This document shows, one piece after another, positions 1 through 5,308 of a stretch of DNA of 6,456 bases. Under the pieces are notes generated by a model, which worked only from the letters and a program-made list of their open reading frames with translations, was not told the origin of the DNA and made no database searches. How positions within the stretch are numbered: position 1 is the first letter of the stretch; each line of letters starts with the position of its first letter. This DNA comes from JBEVEP01 sp040512755 (lineage in GTDB: Bacteria > Pseudomonadota > Alphaproteobacteria > Rhizobiales > Rhizobiaceae): contig JBEVEP010000078.1 of assembly GCA_040512755.1 (NCBI GenBank), positions 1 through 6,456 on the forward strand, in the 5' to 3' direction. The translations under genes were made by a program, and so were the position numbers.

Positions 1-199
1 CCTGACCGTCGTGGCCCTTGCCGCCGCCCTGACCGTCGTGGCCCTTGCCGCCGCCCTGACCGTCGTGGCCCTTGCCGCCGCCCTGACCGCCCTGGCCCTT
101 GCCGCCGCCCTGACCGCCCTGGCCCTTGCCGCCGCCCTGACCGCCCTGGCCCTTGCCGCCGCCCTGGCCGCCCTGGCCCTTGCCGCCGCCCTTGTCACC
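1..199 (-). repeat. 27-bp tandem repeat array inside the glycine-rich gene
   Basis: Seven consecutive 27-bp units occupy 11-199, and part of another fills 1-10, so the array continues beyond the window. Each unit encodes nine residues on the minus strand. The units nearest the left edge encode DGQGGGKGH. Those further right encode GGQGGGKGQ, and the outermost unit (173-199) is the most diverged. Near-identity of the units indicates recent expansion or continuing homogenisation by slippage or recombination. Confidence 0.95.
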
Positions 200-805
200 A
201 CGGCCGTGGTTGTCGCCCTTGTCGCCGCGGCCCTGGTTGTCGCTGCCCTTGCCGTCACGGCCTTTGTCGCCTTGGCCCTTGCCGCCGCTGTGGCTGTGGC
301 CCTTACCATTGTGATCCTTGCCACCGGTGTTGCCGCCAGTGTTTCCCCCGGTGTTGCCGCCAGTATTGCCACCGGTGTTGTCGCCGGTGTTGCCGCCAGT
401 GTTTCCCCCGGTGTTGCCGCCAGTGTCGCCACCGGTCTTGCCGCCAGTTCCGCCCGAGTTCGTACCAGTGCCAGCGGTTCCGCCGCCGGTGTTACCACCC
501 GCTTTGCCTCCGACATTGCCGGCTTTTTTGCCGGAGCGATTTGCCGACCAGCCCGTATAGCCGTTGCTTTCGCTACGTGCGTTGAGGCTTGGCCTGCTGA
601 TCGCGCCCGTCGTAGCCGGTGGGCAGGAATTGTCGTGACCCTTGCTGCGGCCGTCGCCGCACGCGCTGCTTGCATACAGCGCTTTTCTCGACGCCGCATA
701 GGATGCGTCCGCGCTTAAAAAGGCGCCGGCCACCACGGCCGAAATCGCCAGAGTTACATGCAATGCGCCCTTCCTGGCGCCTTTCAAATTTCTGAACAGC
801 CTCAT
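1..805 (-). CDS. Secreted glycine-rich repeat protein, C-terminus cut by window edge
   Basis: An open frame of 268 codons begins at ATG 805-803 and has no stop before the left edge. The start follows a GGTGGAG ribosome site at 5-nt spacing. Residues 1-37 form a signal peptide: a basic N-region (MRLFRNLKGARKG), a hydrophobic core (LAISAVVAGAFL) and a likely cut after SYA. The mature N-terminus has two cysteines (49 and 61) that could form a disulfide. About residues 115-162 are four-residue TGGN/TGGD/TGGK repeats. Residues 163-202 are Gly/Lys/Asp/His-rich, with motifs such as GRGDKG. From residue 203 on there are nine-residue repeats (GQGGGKGQG, later GQGGGKGHD). The protein is presumably exported, but no known family is recognised and the function is unknown. 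The opposite strand is also open in the same codon register, but without a ribosome site or sensible composition. Confidence 0.8.
   Translation of the reverse strand, partial: MRLFRNLKGARKGALHVTLAISAVVAGAFLSADASYAASRKALYASSACGDGRSKGHDNSCPPATTGAISRPSLNARSESNGYTGWSANRSGKKAGNVGGKAGGNTGGGTAGTGTNSGGTGGKTGGDTGGNTGGNTGGNTGDNTGGNTGGNTGGNTGGNTGGKDHNGKGHSHSGGKGQGDKGRDGKGSDNQGRGDKGDNHGRGDKGGGKGQGGQGGGKGQGGQGGGKGQGGQGGGKGQGGQGGGKGHDGQGGGKGHDGQGGGKGHDGQ
321..440 (-). repeat. 60-bp tandem duplication built from 12-bp units
   Basis: Positions 321-380 and 381-440 are two copies of a 60-bp block differing at only a few bases. Each block is five 12-bp units encoding Gly-Gly-Asn-Thr or close variants on the minus strand. 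Less regular 12-bp units continue toward 465. The period is a multiple of three throughout, so changes in copy number would keep the frame. Confidence 0.9.
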
Positions 806-810
806 AATCG

Positions 811-817
811 CTCCACC
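811..817 (-). promoter_or_regulatory. Shine-Dalgarno site of the glycine-rich gene
   Basis: The minus strand reads GGTGGAG, then CGATT, then ATG. This places a good ribosome-binding site 5 nt from the start codon and supports both the strand and the chosen start. Confidence 0.7.
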
Positions 818-1186
818 ACAGGCAGTCATCGCCCGATGCCTCCGGGCCGGTTACGCTGCGTCATTTAGGAAGCGCTAATGAATGGAGATTGCGGTCAGAT
901 GCCATTCTCTTGCGGCCAACCGCCAGTACGGCGCCCGCAGAGAATCGAGCGCTGCGGACGCTGGTTCTGATGTCGAGGATCAGACAGATCGACTTTCGAC
1001 GATAAAAACCGTCAATAATTTCAGCAGGATACCTGTATCGAAGAAACGTTTCGGCAAGGATCGAGGGTTGGCGGGCCGATCCCGCAGATGCTGGCCTCAT
1101 CAACAGGTGGTGGTCGGGCCTATAAACCAGGCTGCCACATAGGGGTTGCTGAGGATTTCGCTATATTGTTCCAATCAGCTTGTTCT

Positions 1187-1193
1187 GAGAGGA
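1187..1193 (+). promoter_or_regulatory. Shine-Dalgarno site deciding the exporter start
   Basis: GAGAGGA lies 5 nt before ATG at 1199. The frame stays open upstream to an ATG at 1088, but that start would add 37 residues with no similarity to the transporter N-terminus. Confidence 0.7.
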
Positions 1194-1198
1194 TATGC

Positions 1199-2437
1199 AT
1201 GGGACAGCGGTCCGTTCTATCCCGGCATGAGTTTGTGGCAATCGTCGCCGCCTTGATGGCAATCGAAGCGTTGGCGATCGACATCATGCTGCCGGCTCTG
1301 CCCGACATGGGCGCCGCCTTCAGCGTCGCCAATCCCAACGACCGTTCGCTGGTCCTGACATGGTTCCTGATCGGGTTCGGTCTGCCGCAGGTGGTGTTTG
1401 GTCCGCTGTCCGACCGCTACGGCCGCCGACCGCCGATATTGATCGGCCTGACCGTGTATGTCATCTGCGCGCTGGCCTGTACGGCGATTTGGGATTTCAC
1501 GGTTTTGCTTTGGCTCCGGTTCGTTCAGGGCGCGGCGGCCGCAGCGATCCGCGTCGGTATCCTCTCCGCGGTTCGCGACCGATATGAGGGCGCCGCCATG
1601 TCGGAAATCATGTCGGTCGCCATGTCTATTTTCCTGCTGGTTCCCATTCTCATGCCTGGCGCCGGGCAACTCATCCTCCTGGCAGGTCCCTGGCAGCTCA
1701 TCTTTGTGGTCATGGGGGCCCTGGGGCTGATCGTTGGAGCGTGGGCTTTCCTGCGCCTGCCGGAAAGCCTCGCGGCAACCAACCGCCGGGCGCTTGACGT
1801 GAGAAGCGTGGCCCAGGCGTTCGGCATAGTCATCCGCAACCGGGCTGCCTTCAGCTACGGACTTTCAGGCGCGTTCCTGCTCGGCATCATCCTCGGGCTG
1901 ATCAATACGTCACAACAGGTCTATGTCGACATCTATGACCTTGGACCCTACTACCCGGTGGCCTTCGCGATCATGCCTGTTACGGCAAGCATCGGGTTCT
2001 TCCTCAACTCCCGGCTCGTCGCGACGTTCGGCATGCGCAGGCTTTCTCAGGGCGCGATGCTGCTCTTCTTCGTGGGCAGCCTGGCATGGTTCGGCATGAC
2101 CCTTGCTGGACCAATGCCGCTTTGGCTGTTCATGACGATGGTCGCCTTGGTCGTTTCGCTGCTGGCATTCGGATTTCCGAACGCCGGCGCGCTTGCCATG
2201 GAACCTCTCGCGGACGTTGCCGGAACTGCCTCAGCGGTTTTTGGCGCGATGCAGACGGTTGGCGGGGCGATCCTCGGTTGGGTCGTTGCCCAGTCGTTCG
2301 ATGGAACATTGCGGCCGGTCATTGCCAGCCTCTGCATCTTCGGCGGCTGTGTTCTCATCTGCTTTCTCGTCGCCGAGAACGGCCGCTTGTTCGTCAGAGA
2401 TGGGCCGGTGGCTCCGGATCCCGCTCCAATCGCCTAG
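1199..2437 (+). CDS. Bcr/CflA-type MFS multidrug exporter
   Basis: The 412-residue product fits the usual length of twelve-helix major facilitator drug:proton antiporters of the DHA1 Bcr/CflA group. The first helix starts near residue 12 and ends in the sequence DIMLPALPDMG, typical of this group. Motif A, GPLSDRYGRRP, lies at 68-78 between helices 2 and 3, with Asp72 and the basic residues present. A motif-B-like LRFVQGAAAA follows at 106-115. A Pro/Gly-rich helix 5 (PILMPGAGQLI, 149-159) corresponds to the antiporter motif. The C-terminal half holds NAGALAM and AGTASAVFGAMQ (328-352), also typical of Bcr proteins. It should act in the inner membrane, exporting small toxic compounds in exchange for protons; the substrate cannot be read from sequence. 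Its stop codon TAG overlaps the first base of a palindromic repeat. Neighbours suggest a single-gene unit. Confidence 0.92.
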   Translation: MGQRSVLSRHEFVAIVAALMAIEALAIDIMLPALPDMGAAFSVANPNDRSLVLTWFLIGFGLPQVVFGPLSDRYGRRPPILIGLTVYVICALACTAIWDFTVLLWLRFVQGAAAAAIRVGILSAVRDRYEGAAMSEIMSVAMSIFLLVPILMPGAGQLILLAGPWQLIFVVMGALGLIVGAWAFLRLPESLAATNRRALDVRSVAQAFGIVIRNRAAFSYGLSGAFLLGIILGLINTSQQVYVDIYDLGPYYPVAFAIMPVTASIGFFLNSRLVATFGMRRLSQGAMLLFFVGSLAWFGMTLAGPMPLWLFMTMVALVVSLLAFGFPNAGALAMEPLADVAGTASAVFGAMQTVGGAILGWVVAQSFDGTLRPVIASLCIFGGCVLICFLVAENGRLFVRDGPVAPDPAPIA

Positions 2438-2510
2438 TGTCGTGATTTCGAAGTTCGCATGATTTTCGATGTCACTCTCCGAGCGAACTTCGAAATCGAA
2501 ACGACACCAG
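2434..2510. repeat. Intergenic palindromic repeat, copy 1
   Basis: A 15-bp perfect inverted repeat, GATTTCGAAGTTCGC at 2444-2458 and its complement at 2483-2497, is extended by GTGTCGT (2437-2443) pairing with ACGACAC (2501-2507) across a 3-nt bulge. The loop is 24 nt. The left edge CTAGTGTC begins at 2434 and contains the exporter stop codon. There is no T-run, so it is not a standard intrinsic terminator, though the stem could protect the 3' end of the mRNA. In kind it resembles the mosaic palindromic elements reported from rhizobia. Confidence 0.85.
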
Positions 2511-2523
2511 AATCAAATAGTTG

Positions 2524-2598
2524 CTAGTGTCCATCGATTCTGAAATTCACTCTGCTGCCGATATCGAATTCTTGCGAATTTCAGAATCGGGACACTAG
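2524..2598. repeat. Intergenic palindromic repeat, copy 2 (diverged)
   Basis: CTAGTGTCC (2524-2532) and CGATTCTGAAATTC (2535-2548) pair with GAATTTCAGAATCG (2576-2589) and GGACACTAG (2590-2598), giving 23 bp with one 2-nt bulge. The ends are exact complements. It shares with copy 1 the CTAGTGTC end, a CACTCT just inside the left arm, and a GCGAAnTTC right arm. The two are therefore diverged members of one family placed in tandem, 13 bp apart. Confidence 0.85.
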
Positions 2599-2648
2599 GG
2601 TCTGTTGAGGTTCGGTGATGCCGGCCTGACCTGAATCCAACAGATCCT
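2599..2648. repeat. Short derivative of a second palindromic repeat family
   Basis: TCTGTTGAGGTTC near the left end is an imperfect complement of GAATCCAACAGA at the right end. The inner part reads GGTGATGCCGGCCTG (2614-2628) running into CCTGACCTGAA (2625-2635). Both blocks recur at 5163-5177 and 5283-5293, separated there by about 100 bp. This copy therefore looks like an internally deleted form of the long element. It directly abuts the preceding palindrome. Confidence 0.8.
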
Positions 2649-2696
2649 AAAAGCAGGCAAGACAGGTGGTTCGATAGAGGCCAGCTATCACGGACT

Positions 2697-2745
2697 GTGA
2701 CAATTCTATATATTATTTAAATTTAATAAATAAGTTTCTATCCGA
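2697..2745 (+). promoter_or_regulatory. AT-rich promoter-like island upstream of the peptidase gene
   Basis: GTGACA at 2697-2702 differs from TTGACA by one base. TTTAAT at 2722-2727 is a fair -10 but at a long 19-nt spacing, so the exact promoter is uncertain. The segment contains a perfect 10-bp palindrome, TTAAATTTAA (2717-2726), and stands out as almost pure A/T in a GC-rich region. A small hairpin, TGGCC/GGCCA (2749-2766), lies in the presumed leader. Confidence 0.4.
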
Positions 2746-2779
2746 ATATGGCCGGAGAAAAGGCCAAATAATAACAACC

Positions 2780-2785
2780 GGAGGT
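2780..2785 (+). promoter_or_regulatory. Strong Shine-Dalgarno site of the peptidase gene
   Basis: GGAGGT lies 5 nt before ATG 2791. It is among the best ribosome sites in the window and fixes the start at the signal peptide. Confidence 0.85.
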
Positions 2786-2790
2786 AAGGG

Positions 2791-3399
2791 ATGCGACGGC
2801 CATACGCCTTGGTATTGCTGCTGACGTCTCTTATGTCGTTCTCTGGAATTTCTGCCGCCTGGGCTTCCGGAACATATATGGAATTAATAGGCCGTGGATA
2901 TCCGACGGCCGCTGCCAAGTTATTCTGTAATCGATCGACGTCGCTTTGCAATACCGCATCAGGCGCGATGACGGTGCAATTGACCGATGCCAAGAAAGCG
3001 CAGCTTCAGTCTATCAATCGCGCTGTAAATGCGCGCATCGCTGAGCGCAGCGACTTTGAAACTGCTGGGGTGGATGACCGCTGGTCGGTGCCAACCCGAT
3101 ATGGCGATTGCGAAGACTTCGCGATTCTCAAGAAGCAGGAACTGATGAGGCGCGGCTGGCCTGCGGCGGCGCTGCTACTGACCGTTGTCCGCCTGAGGTT
3201 CAGTGGTGAGGGCCATGTGGTGCTCACCGTTCACACATCGGAAGGCGATCTGATTCTCGACAACCGGACGAATGCGATCAAGGACTGGTCGCAGACCGGG
3301 TACCGCTACTATGCCCGCCAGACGCAAAAAGGCTCGGGATGGCAGAAAATTGGCCGGCCCGTTCCGCTCAAGGCGATCCGGACAGACCCAACGAACTAG
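2791..3399 (+). CDS. Periplasmic transglutaminase-like cysteine peptidase (BTLCP, DUF920)
   Basis: The product is 202 residues and begins with a signal peptide (MRRPYALVLLLTSLMSF, cut likely after AWA at residue 25), so it should act in the periplasm. The bacterial transglutaminase-like cysteine proteinase family (Pfam PF06035) is recognised by its three catalytic blocks. These are RYGDCEDFAILK with Cys107, GHVVLTV with His142, and LILDNR with Asp157; all three are intact. W98-x-x-P101 before the Cys block is also typical. Cys46 and Cys53 near the mature N-terminus may pair. LapG, the best-known member, cleaves a surface adhesin under control of LapD; no LapD or adhesin partner is seen here, so the substrate is unknown. 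Codon usage in the first third is less GC-rich than in neighbouring genes. Its stop lies 12 bp from the stop of the convergent AraC-type gene. Confidence 0.92.
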   Translation: MRRPYALVLLLTSLMSFSGISAAWASGTYMELIGRGYPTAAAKLFCNRSTSLCNTASGAMTVQLTDAKKAQLQSINRAVNARIAERSDFETAGVDDRWSVPTRYGDCEDFAILKKQELMRRGWPAAALLLTVVRLRFSGEGHVVLTVHTSEGDLILDNRTNAIKDWSQTGYRYYARQTQKGSGWQKIGRPVPLKAIRTDPTN

Positions 3400-3411
3400 A
3401 GCAAGATGAGG

Positions 3412-4449
3412 TTAGGCCATGGCGGGCTCGCCGACCCCGCGCGCCCGCCGATGTTCCGAGGGGGTTTTGCCGGTCCAACGCCGGCATGCGTGGCTAAAGG
3501 AACTCGGCTGATGAAAGCCGAGCAGCCACGCGATCTGGGAGGCCTGGAGGCCCTCATCGAGGTAGCGAAGCGCCAGCTCGCGCCGGAGGTGATCGAGGAT
3601 ATCGCCGAAATTCAGTCCTTCCGCCTCCAGCCGGCGGGCAAAGGTCCGCTCGCTCAGGCCGAGGCGATGGGCGATCGTCTTTGCGCGCGCTTCCGCATGC
3701 GGCAAGAGCGGCGCGATGGCGTTTTCCACAATGGTTCGAAACGGGCTGACATTGGTGCGCCGCGCGCGCAGCGCGTCCTCGCAATGCTTCACCATCATTT
3801 CGTTCAGAAACGGGTCGTCTCCGACGAGGGGAAGTTCCGCAAGTGAGGGCTCGAGTTTGATCTCGTCCGAATAGGCGTCGTATCGCGGCTCACAGCCGAG
3901 GAATCGTTGCACCTGCCGCATATCGCCTGAACGATGGTGCACGAAGCTGGCCCCGAGGGGCACGATTTTCTTTCCGACAAGCTGCCGGCACAAACGCAGG
4001 AGGACGAGCGCGAAGAACTCCATCTGATGCCGGTCCAGGTAACGTGCAGCTCCCTGGTATGACAGACCGATTGTGTAGGTTGCGCCTTTGTCCATCCGCA
4101 GTACGAGGGATTCATTGCCGAGCCGGACATAACGCTCGACACGCCTGAACGCATCCTCAAGCCTGCGGGACGAAGCTGCCACGTAATAGAGCAGCCCCAA
4201 TTCGCGCAAATCGAAGTCGGAAGCCATGGTGAAGCCGATCCAGTCGTCCTTCGTGGCGCGCGACACCTCTTCGATGAATTCAATCTGAGCGGCTACGCTG
4301 ACGCGTTTTTCGCCTCTGAGGGCGGCGGCCGAAAGCTTCGACCGCGCGAGCAATGGCGCTGGGTCAATGTTGTGCCGTTCCAACTGGGCGAGCGCGAGCC
4401 GAGAGGCCAGGCCCGCCGCCATGGGAGCATCCGATCGCTTGCGAAGCAT
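3412..4449 (-). CDS. AraC/XylS-family transcriptional regulator with arabinose-binding-like N-terminal domain
   Basis: The 345-residue product has the layout of OruR/VirF-like regulators. Residues about 20-205 form a sensor domain of the Arabinose_bd type (PF12625), including DFDLRELGLLYYVAAS (78-93). Residues about 250-338 are a double helix-turn-helix. The first helix pair is AKTIAHRLGLSERTFARRL (256-274). The second is QASQIAWLLGFHQPSSFSHA (302-321), followed by the family signature RRWTGKTPSEHRR. It should bind DNA in the cytoplasm in response to an unknown small ligand. ATG 4449 is taken as the start because a GGAA ribosome site lies just upstream; Met10 is an alternative. Two inverted repeats upstream (4464-4496 and 4542-4574) are candidates for control of this gene. 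The gene converges on the peptidase gene, so no regulatory link is implied by position. Confidence 0.9.
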   Translation of the reverse strand: MLRKRSDAPMAAGLASRLALAQLERHNIDPAPLLARSKLSAAALRGEKRVSVAAQIEFIEEVSRATKDDWIGFTMASDFDLRELGLLYYVAASSRRLEDAFRRVERYVRLGNESLVLRMDKGATYTIGLSYQGAARYLDRHQMEFFALVLLRLCRQLVGKKIVPLGASFVHHRSGDMRQVQRFLGCEPRYDAYSDEIKLEPSLAELPLVGDDPFLNEMMVKHCEDALRARRTNVSPFRTIVENAIAPLLPHAEARAKTIAHRLGLSERTFARRLEAEGLNFGDILDHLRRELALRYLDEGLQASQIAWLLGFHQPSSFSHACRRWTGKTPSEHRRARGVGEPAMA

Positions 4450-4463
4450 CGTTTCCAGTCAAT

Positions 4464-4496
4464 CGTCGGCCTTCTATCTAAAGGAACAGGCCGACG
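4464..4496 (-). promoter_or_regulatory. 8-bp inverted repeat just before the AraC-type gene
   Basis: CGTCGGCC (4464-4471) and GGCCGACG (4489-4496) are perfect complements with a 17-nt loop. The repeat ends 14 bp before the start codon. In the transcript it would form a GC-rich hairpin close to the ribosome site; in DNA it could be an operator. Confidence 0.45.
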
Positions 4497-4541
4497 CTCA
4501 GTTGTTGGATACGGGGCAGCTTAGCTGAAATATTAGACATC

Positions 4542-4574
4542 GCAAATATTCGCGGAACACAGTCGAATATTTGC
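4542..4574. promoter_or_regulatory. 11-bp perfect inverted repeat, candidate operator
   Basis: GCAAATATTCG (4542-4552) and CGAATATTTGC (4564-4574) are exact complements with an 11-nt spacer, so the half-sites repeat every 22 bp, about two turns of DNA. A further AAATATT lies at 4528-4534. On the minus strand TAATAT (4535-4530) could be a -10 for the AraC-type gene, which would put the inverted repeat across its -35 region. The 4450-4677 gap holds no gene, and the only other structure noticed, GCCT/AGGC near 4645, is weak. Confidence 0.5.
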
Positions 4575-4677
4575 CGACGTGGCTGATGCTAACCGCTGTC
4601 AGGGCGAAACGGCATTTCAGTCTTAAATGTCCAATGCCTGGGCATAGGCGCACTGTGCAGTCGTACGAGGGACACGC

Positions 4678-5106
4678 CTACTCGGCGGGCTCCAGAGCCA
4701 TCGCGGCGTCGCGCTTGATTCGCTTGACCATGGAGCGCAGTCCGTTGGCGCGCTGGGGAGTCAAATGCTCGTCGAGGCCGAGCTTGCGAAGCGTGCCTTC
4801 GGCGTCCGTGCTGATGATCTCGCTTGCACGGCGGCCGGAGAACAGCGCCAGCATGATCGCCACCAGCCCCTTCACGATGTGGGCATCCGAATCGCCCGCG
4901 AAACTCACCACCGGATCAGGCCCCGATCCCCTGTCCGTCGTCAGCCAGACCTGGCTGACACAGCCCTGAACCTTGTAGGCGTCGGTCTTCGCGGATTCGG
5001 GGAATGGCGGCAGAGCCTGGCCGAGCTCGATGACGTAGCGATAGCGATCCTCCCATTCGTCGAGGAAGGCAAAGTCGTCGTAGATCTCGTTAATCGTCGT
5101 GGACAT
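4678..5106 (-). CDS. sufE: SufE cysteine desulfurase activator (Fe-S cluster assembly)
   Basis: This 142-residue protein matches SufE along its full length. SufE accepts persulfide sulfur from the cysteine desulfurase SufS and passes it to the SufBCD scaffold in the cytoplasm. The N-terminal IYDDFAFLDEWEDRYRYVIE (residues 8-27) is the family opening. The active-site Cys49 lies in KVQGCVSQVWL, and GLVAIMLALFSGR (79-91) is the other conserved block. The rest of the suf operon is not in this window, as is common in rhizobia, where this sufE stands apart. The start at 5106 fits the family, although its ribosome site is weak. On the minus strand CTATAT, about 10 nt before the start, is -10-like but very close to the ATG. 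A long palindromic repeat lies immediately upstream, between it and the DUF5330 gene. Confidence 0.95.
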   Translation of the reverse strand: MSTTINEIYDDFAFLDEWEDRYRYVIELGQALPPFPESAKTDAYKVQGCVSQVWLTTDRGSGPDPVVSFAGDSDAHIVKGLVAIMLALFSGRRASEIISTDAEGTLRKLGLDEHLTPQRANGLRSMVKRIKRDAAMALEPAE

Positions 5107-5157
5107 ACTGCATGGGATATAGTCGTCACGACGCGGAAGGTCACGGAAAAAGAAGCG

Positions 5158-5308
5158 ATTCAGGTGATGCCGGCCTGCAAATGGCGGTCTTCTGCGCTTC
5201 CGGTACTCACGTAGTCAAAGTACGCTCCGTTCCGGTTCTCGAAACCCACCATTTTGCACGCTTCGCGCGCTTCTCAGCGCAGCCTGACCTGAACTTCAAC
5301 AGACCTAG
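5158..5308. repeat. Long mosaic palindromic repeat between sufE and the DUF5330 gene
   Basis: The left block ATTCAGGTGATGCCGGCCTG (5158-5177) and right block CCTGACCTGAACTTCAACAG (5283-5302) flank about 105 bp. The inner part is an imperfect palindrome: GCAAATGG near 5177 against CCATTTTGC near 5249, CTTCCGG near 5198 against TCCGGTT near 5231, and TGCGCT near 5193 against AGCGCA near 5276. The outer blocks are shared with 2599-2648. From memory, this type of sequence is frequent between genes in rhizobial chromosomes, but copy number was not checked. The DUF5330 stop codon lies at its right edge. Confidence 0.75.

Larger units (their letters stand above)
806..1198. other. Divergent intergenic region, no gene seen
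   Basis: This stretch separates the minus-strand glycine-rich gene from the plus-strand exporter gene. The short frames through it have no plausible start signals or recognisable products. A TTGACG (-35-like) lies on the minus strand at 1015-1010, but without a convincing -10 at normal spacing. TATATT at 1162-1167 could be a -10 for the exporter gene, but no good -35 precedes it. GAAACGTTTC at 1043-1052 is a perfect 10-bp palindrome of unknown meaning. Promoters for both genes must lie here, but they cannot be placed firmly. Confidence 0.6.

Noticed and set aside
1..199. CRISPR-like array
   Set aside because: The repeats are directly adjacent with no unique spacers and encode a regular peptide, so this is a coding minisatellite.
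318..560. Plus-strand frame with PPVLPPVF proline repeats
   Set aside because: Another shadow of the same array in a different frame; no start signals.
11..718. Plus-strand open frame encoding an Ala/Leu/Val repeat protein
   Set aside because: It is the mirror of the Gly-rich gene in the same codon register. It starts at GTG inside the repeat, has no ribosome site, and its composition is just Gly codons read backwards.
861..1142. Overlapping short frames on both strands in the divergent intergenic region
   Set aside because: They overlap each other, lack ribosome sites and recognisable sequence, and occur by chance in GC-rich DNA.
1088..1198. Upstream extension of the exporter gene from ATG 1088
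   Set aside because: The added 37 residues are polar and unrelated to the transporter N-terminus, and a good ribosome site marks ATG 1199.
1217..1839. Minus-strand frames within the exporter gene
   Set aside because: Antisense shadows of a well-supported transporter gene.
2791..3399. Calling the peptidase LapG
   Set aside because: It belongs to the same family and the triad is present, but no LapD-like receptor or large adhesin is nearby, and many alphaproteobacterial members have no such partner. The general family name is safer.
4483..4506. GGAAC followed by GTT as a general-stress (EcfG/RpoE2) promoter
   Set aside because: The spacing to the GTT is off by a base or more, and it points away from the AraC-type gene with no plus-strand gene downstream.
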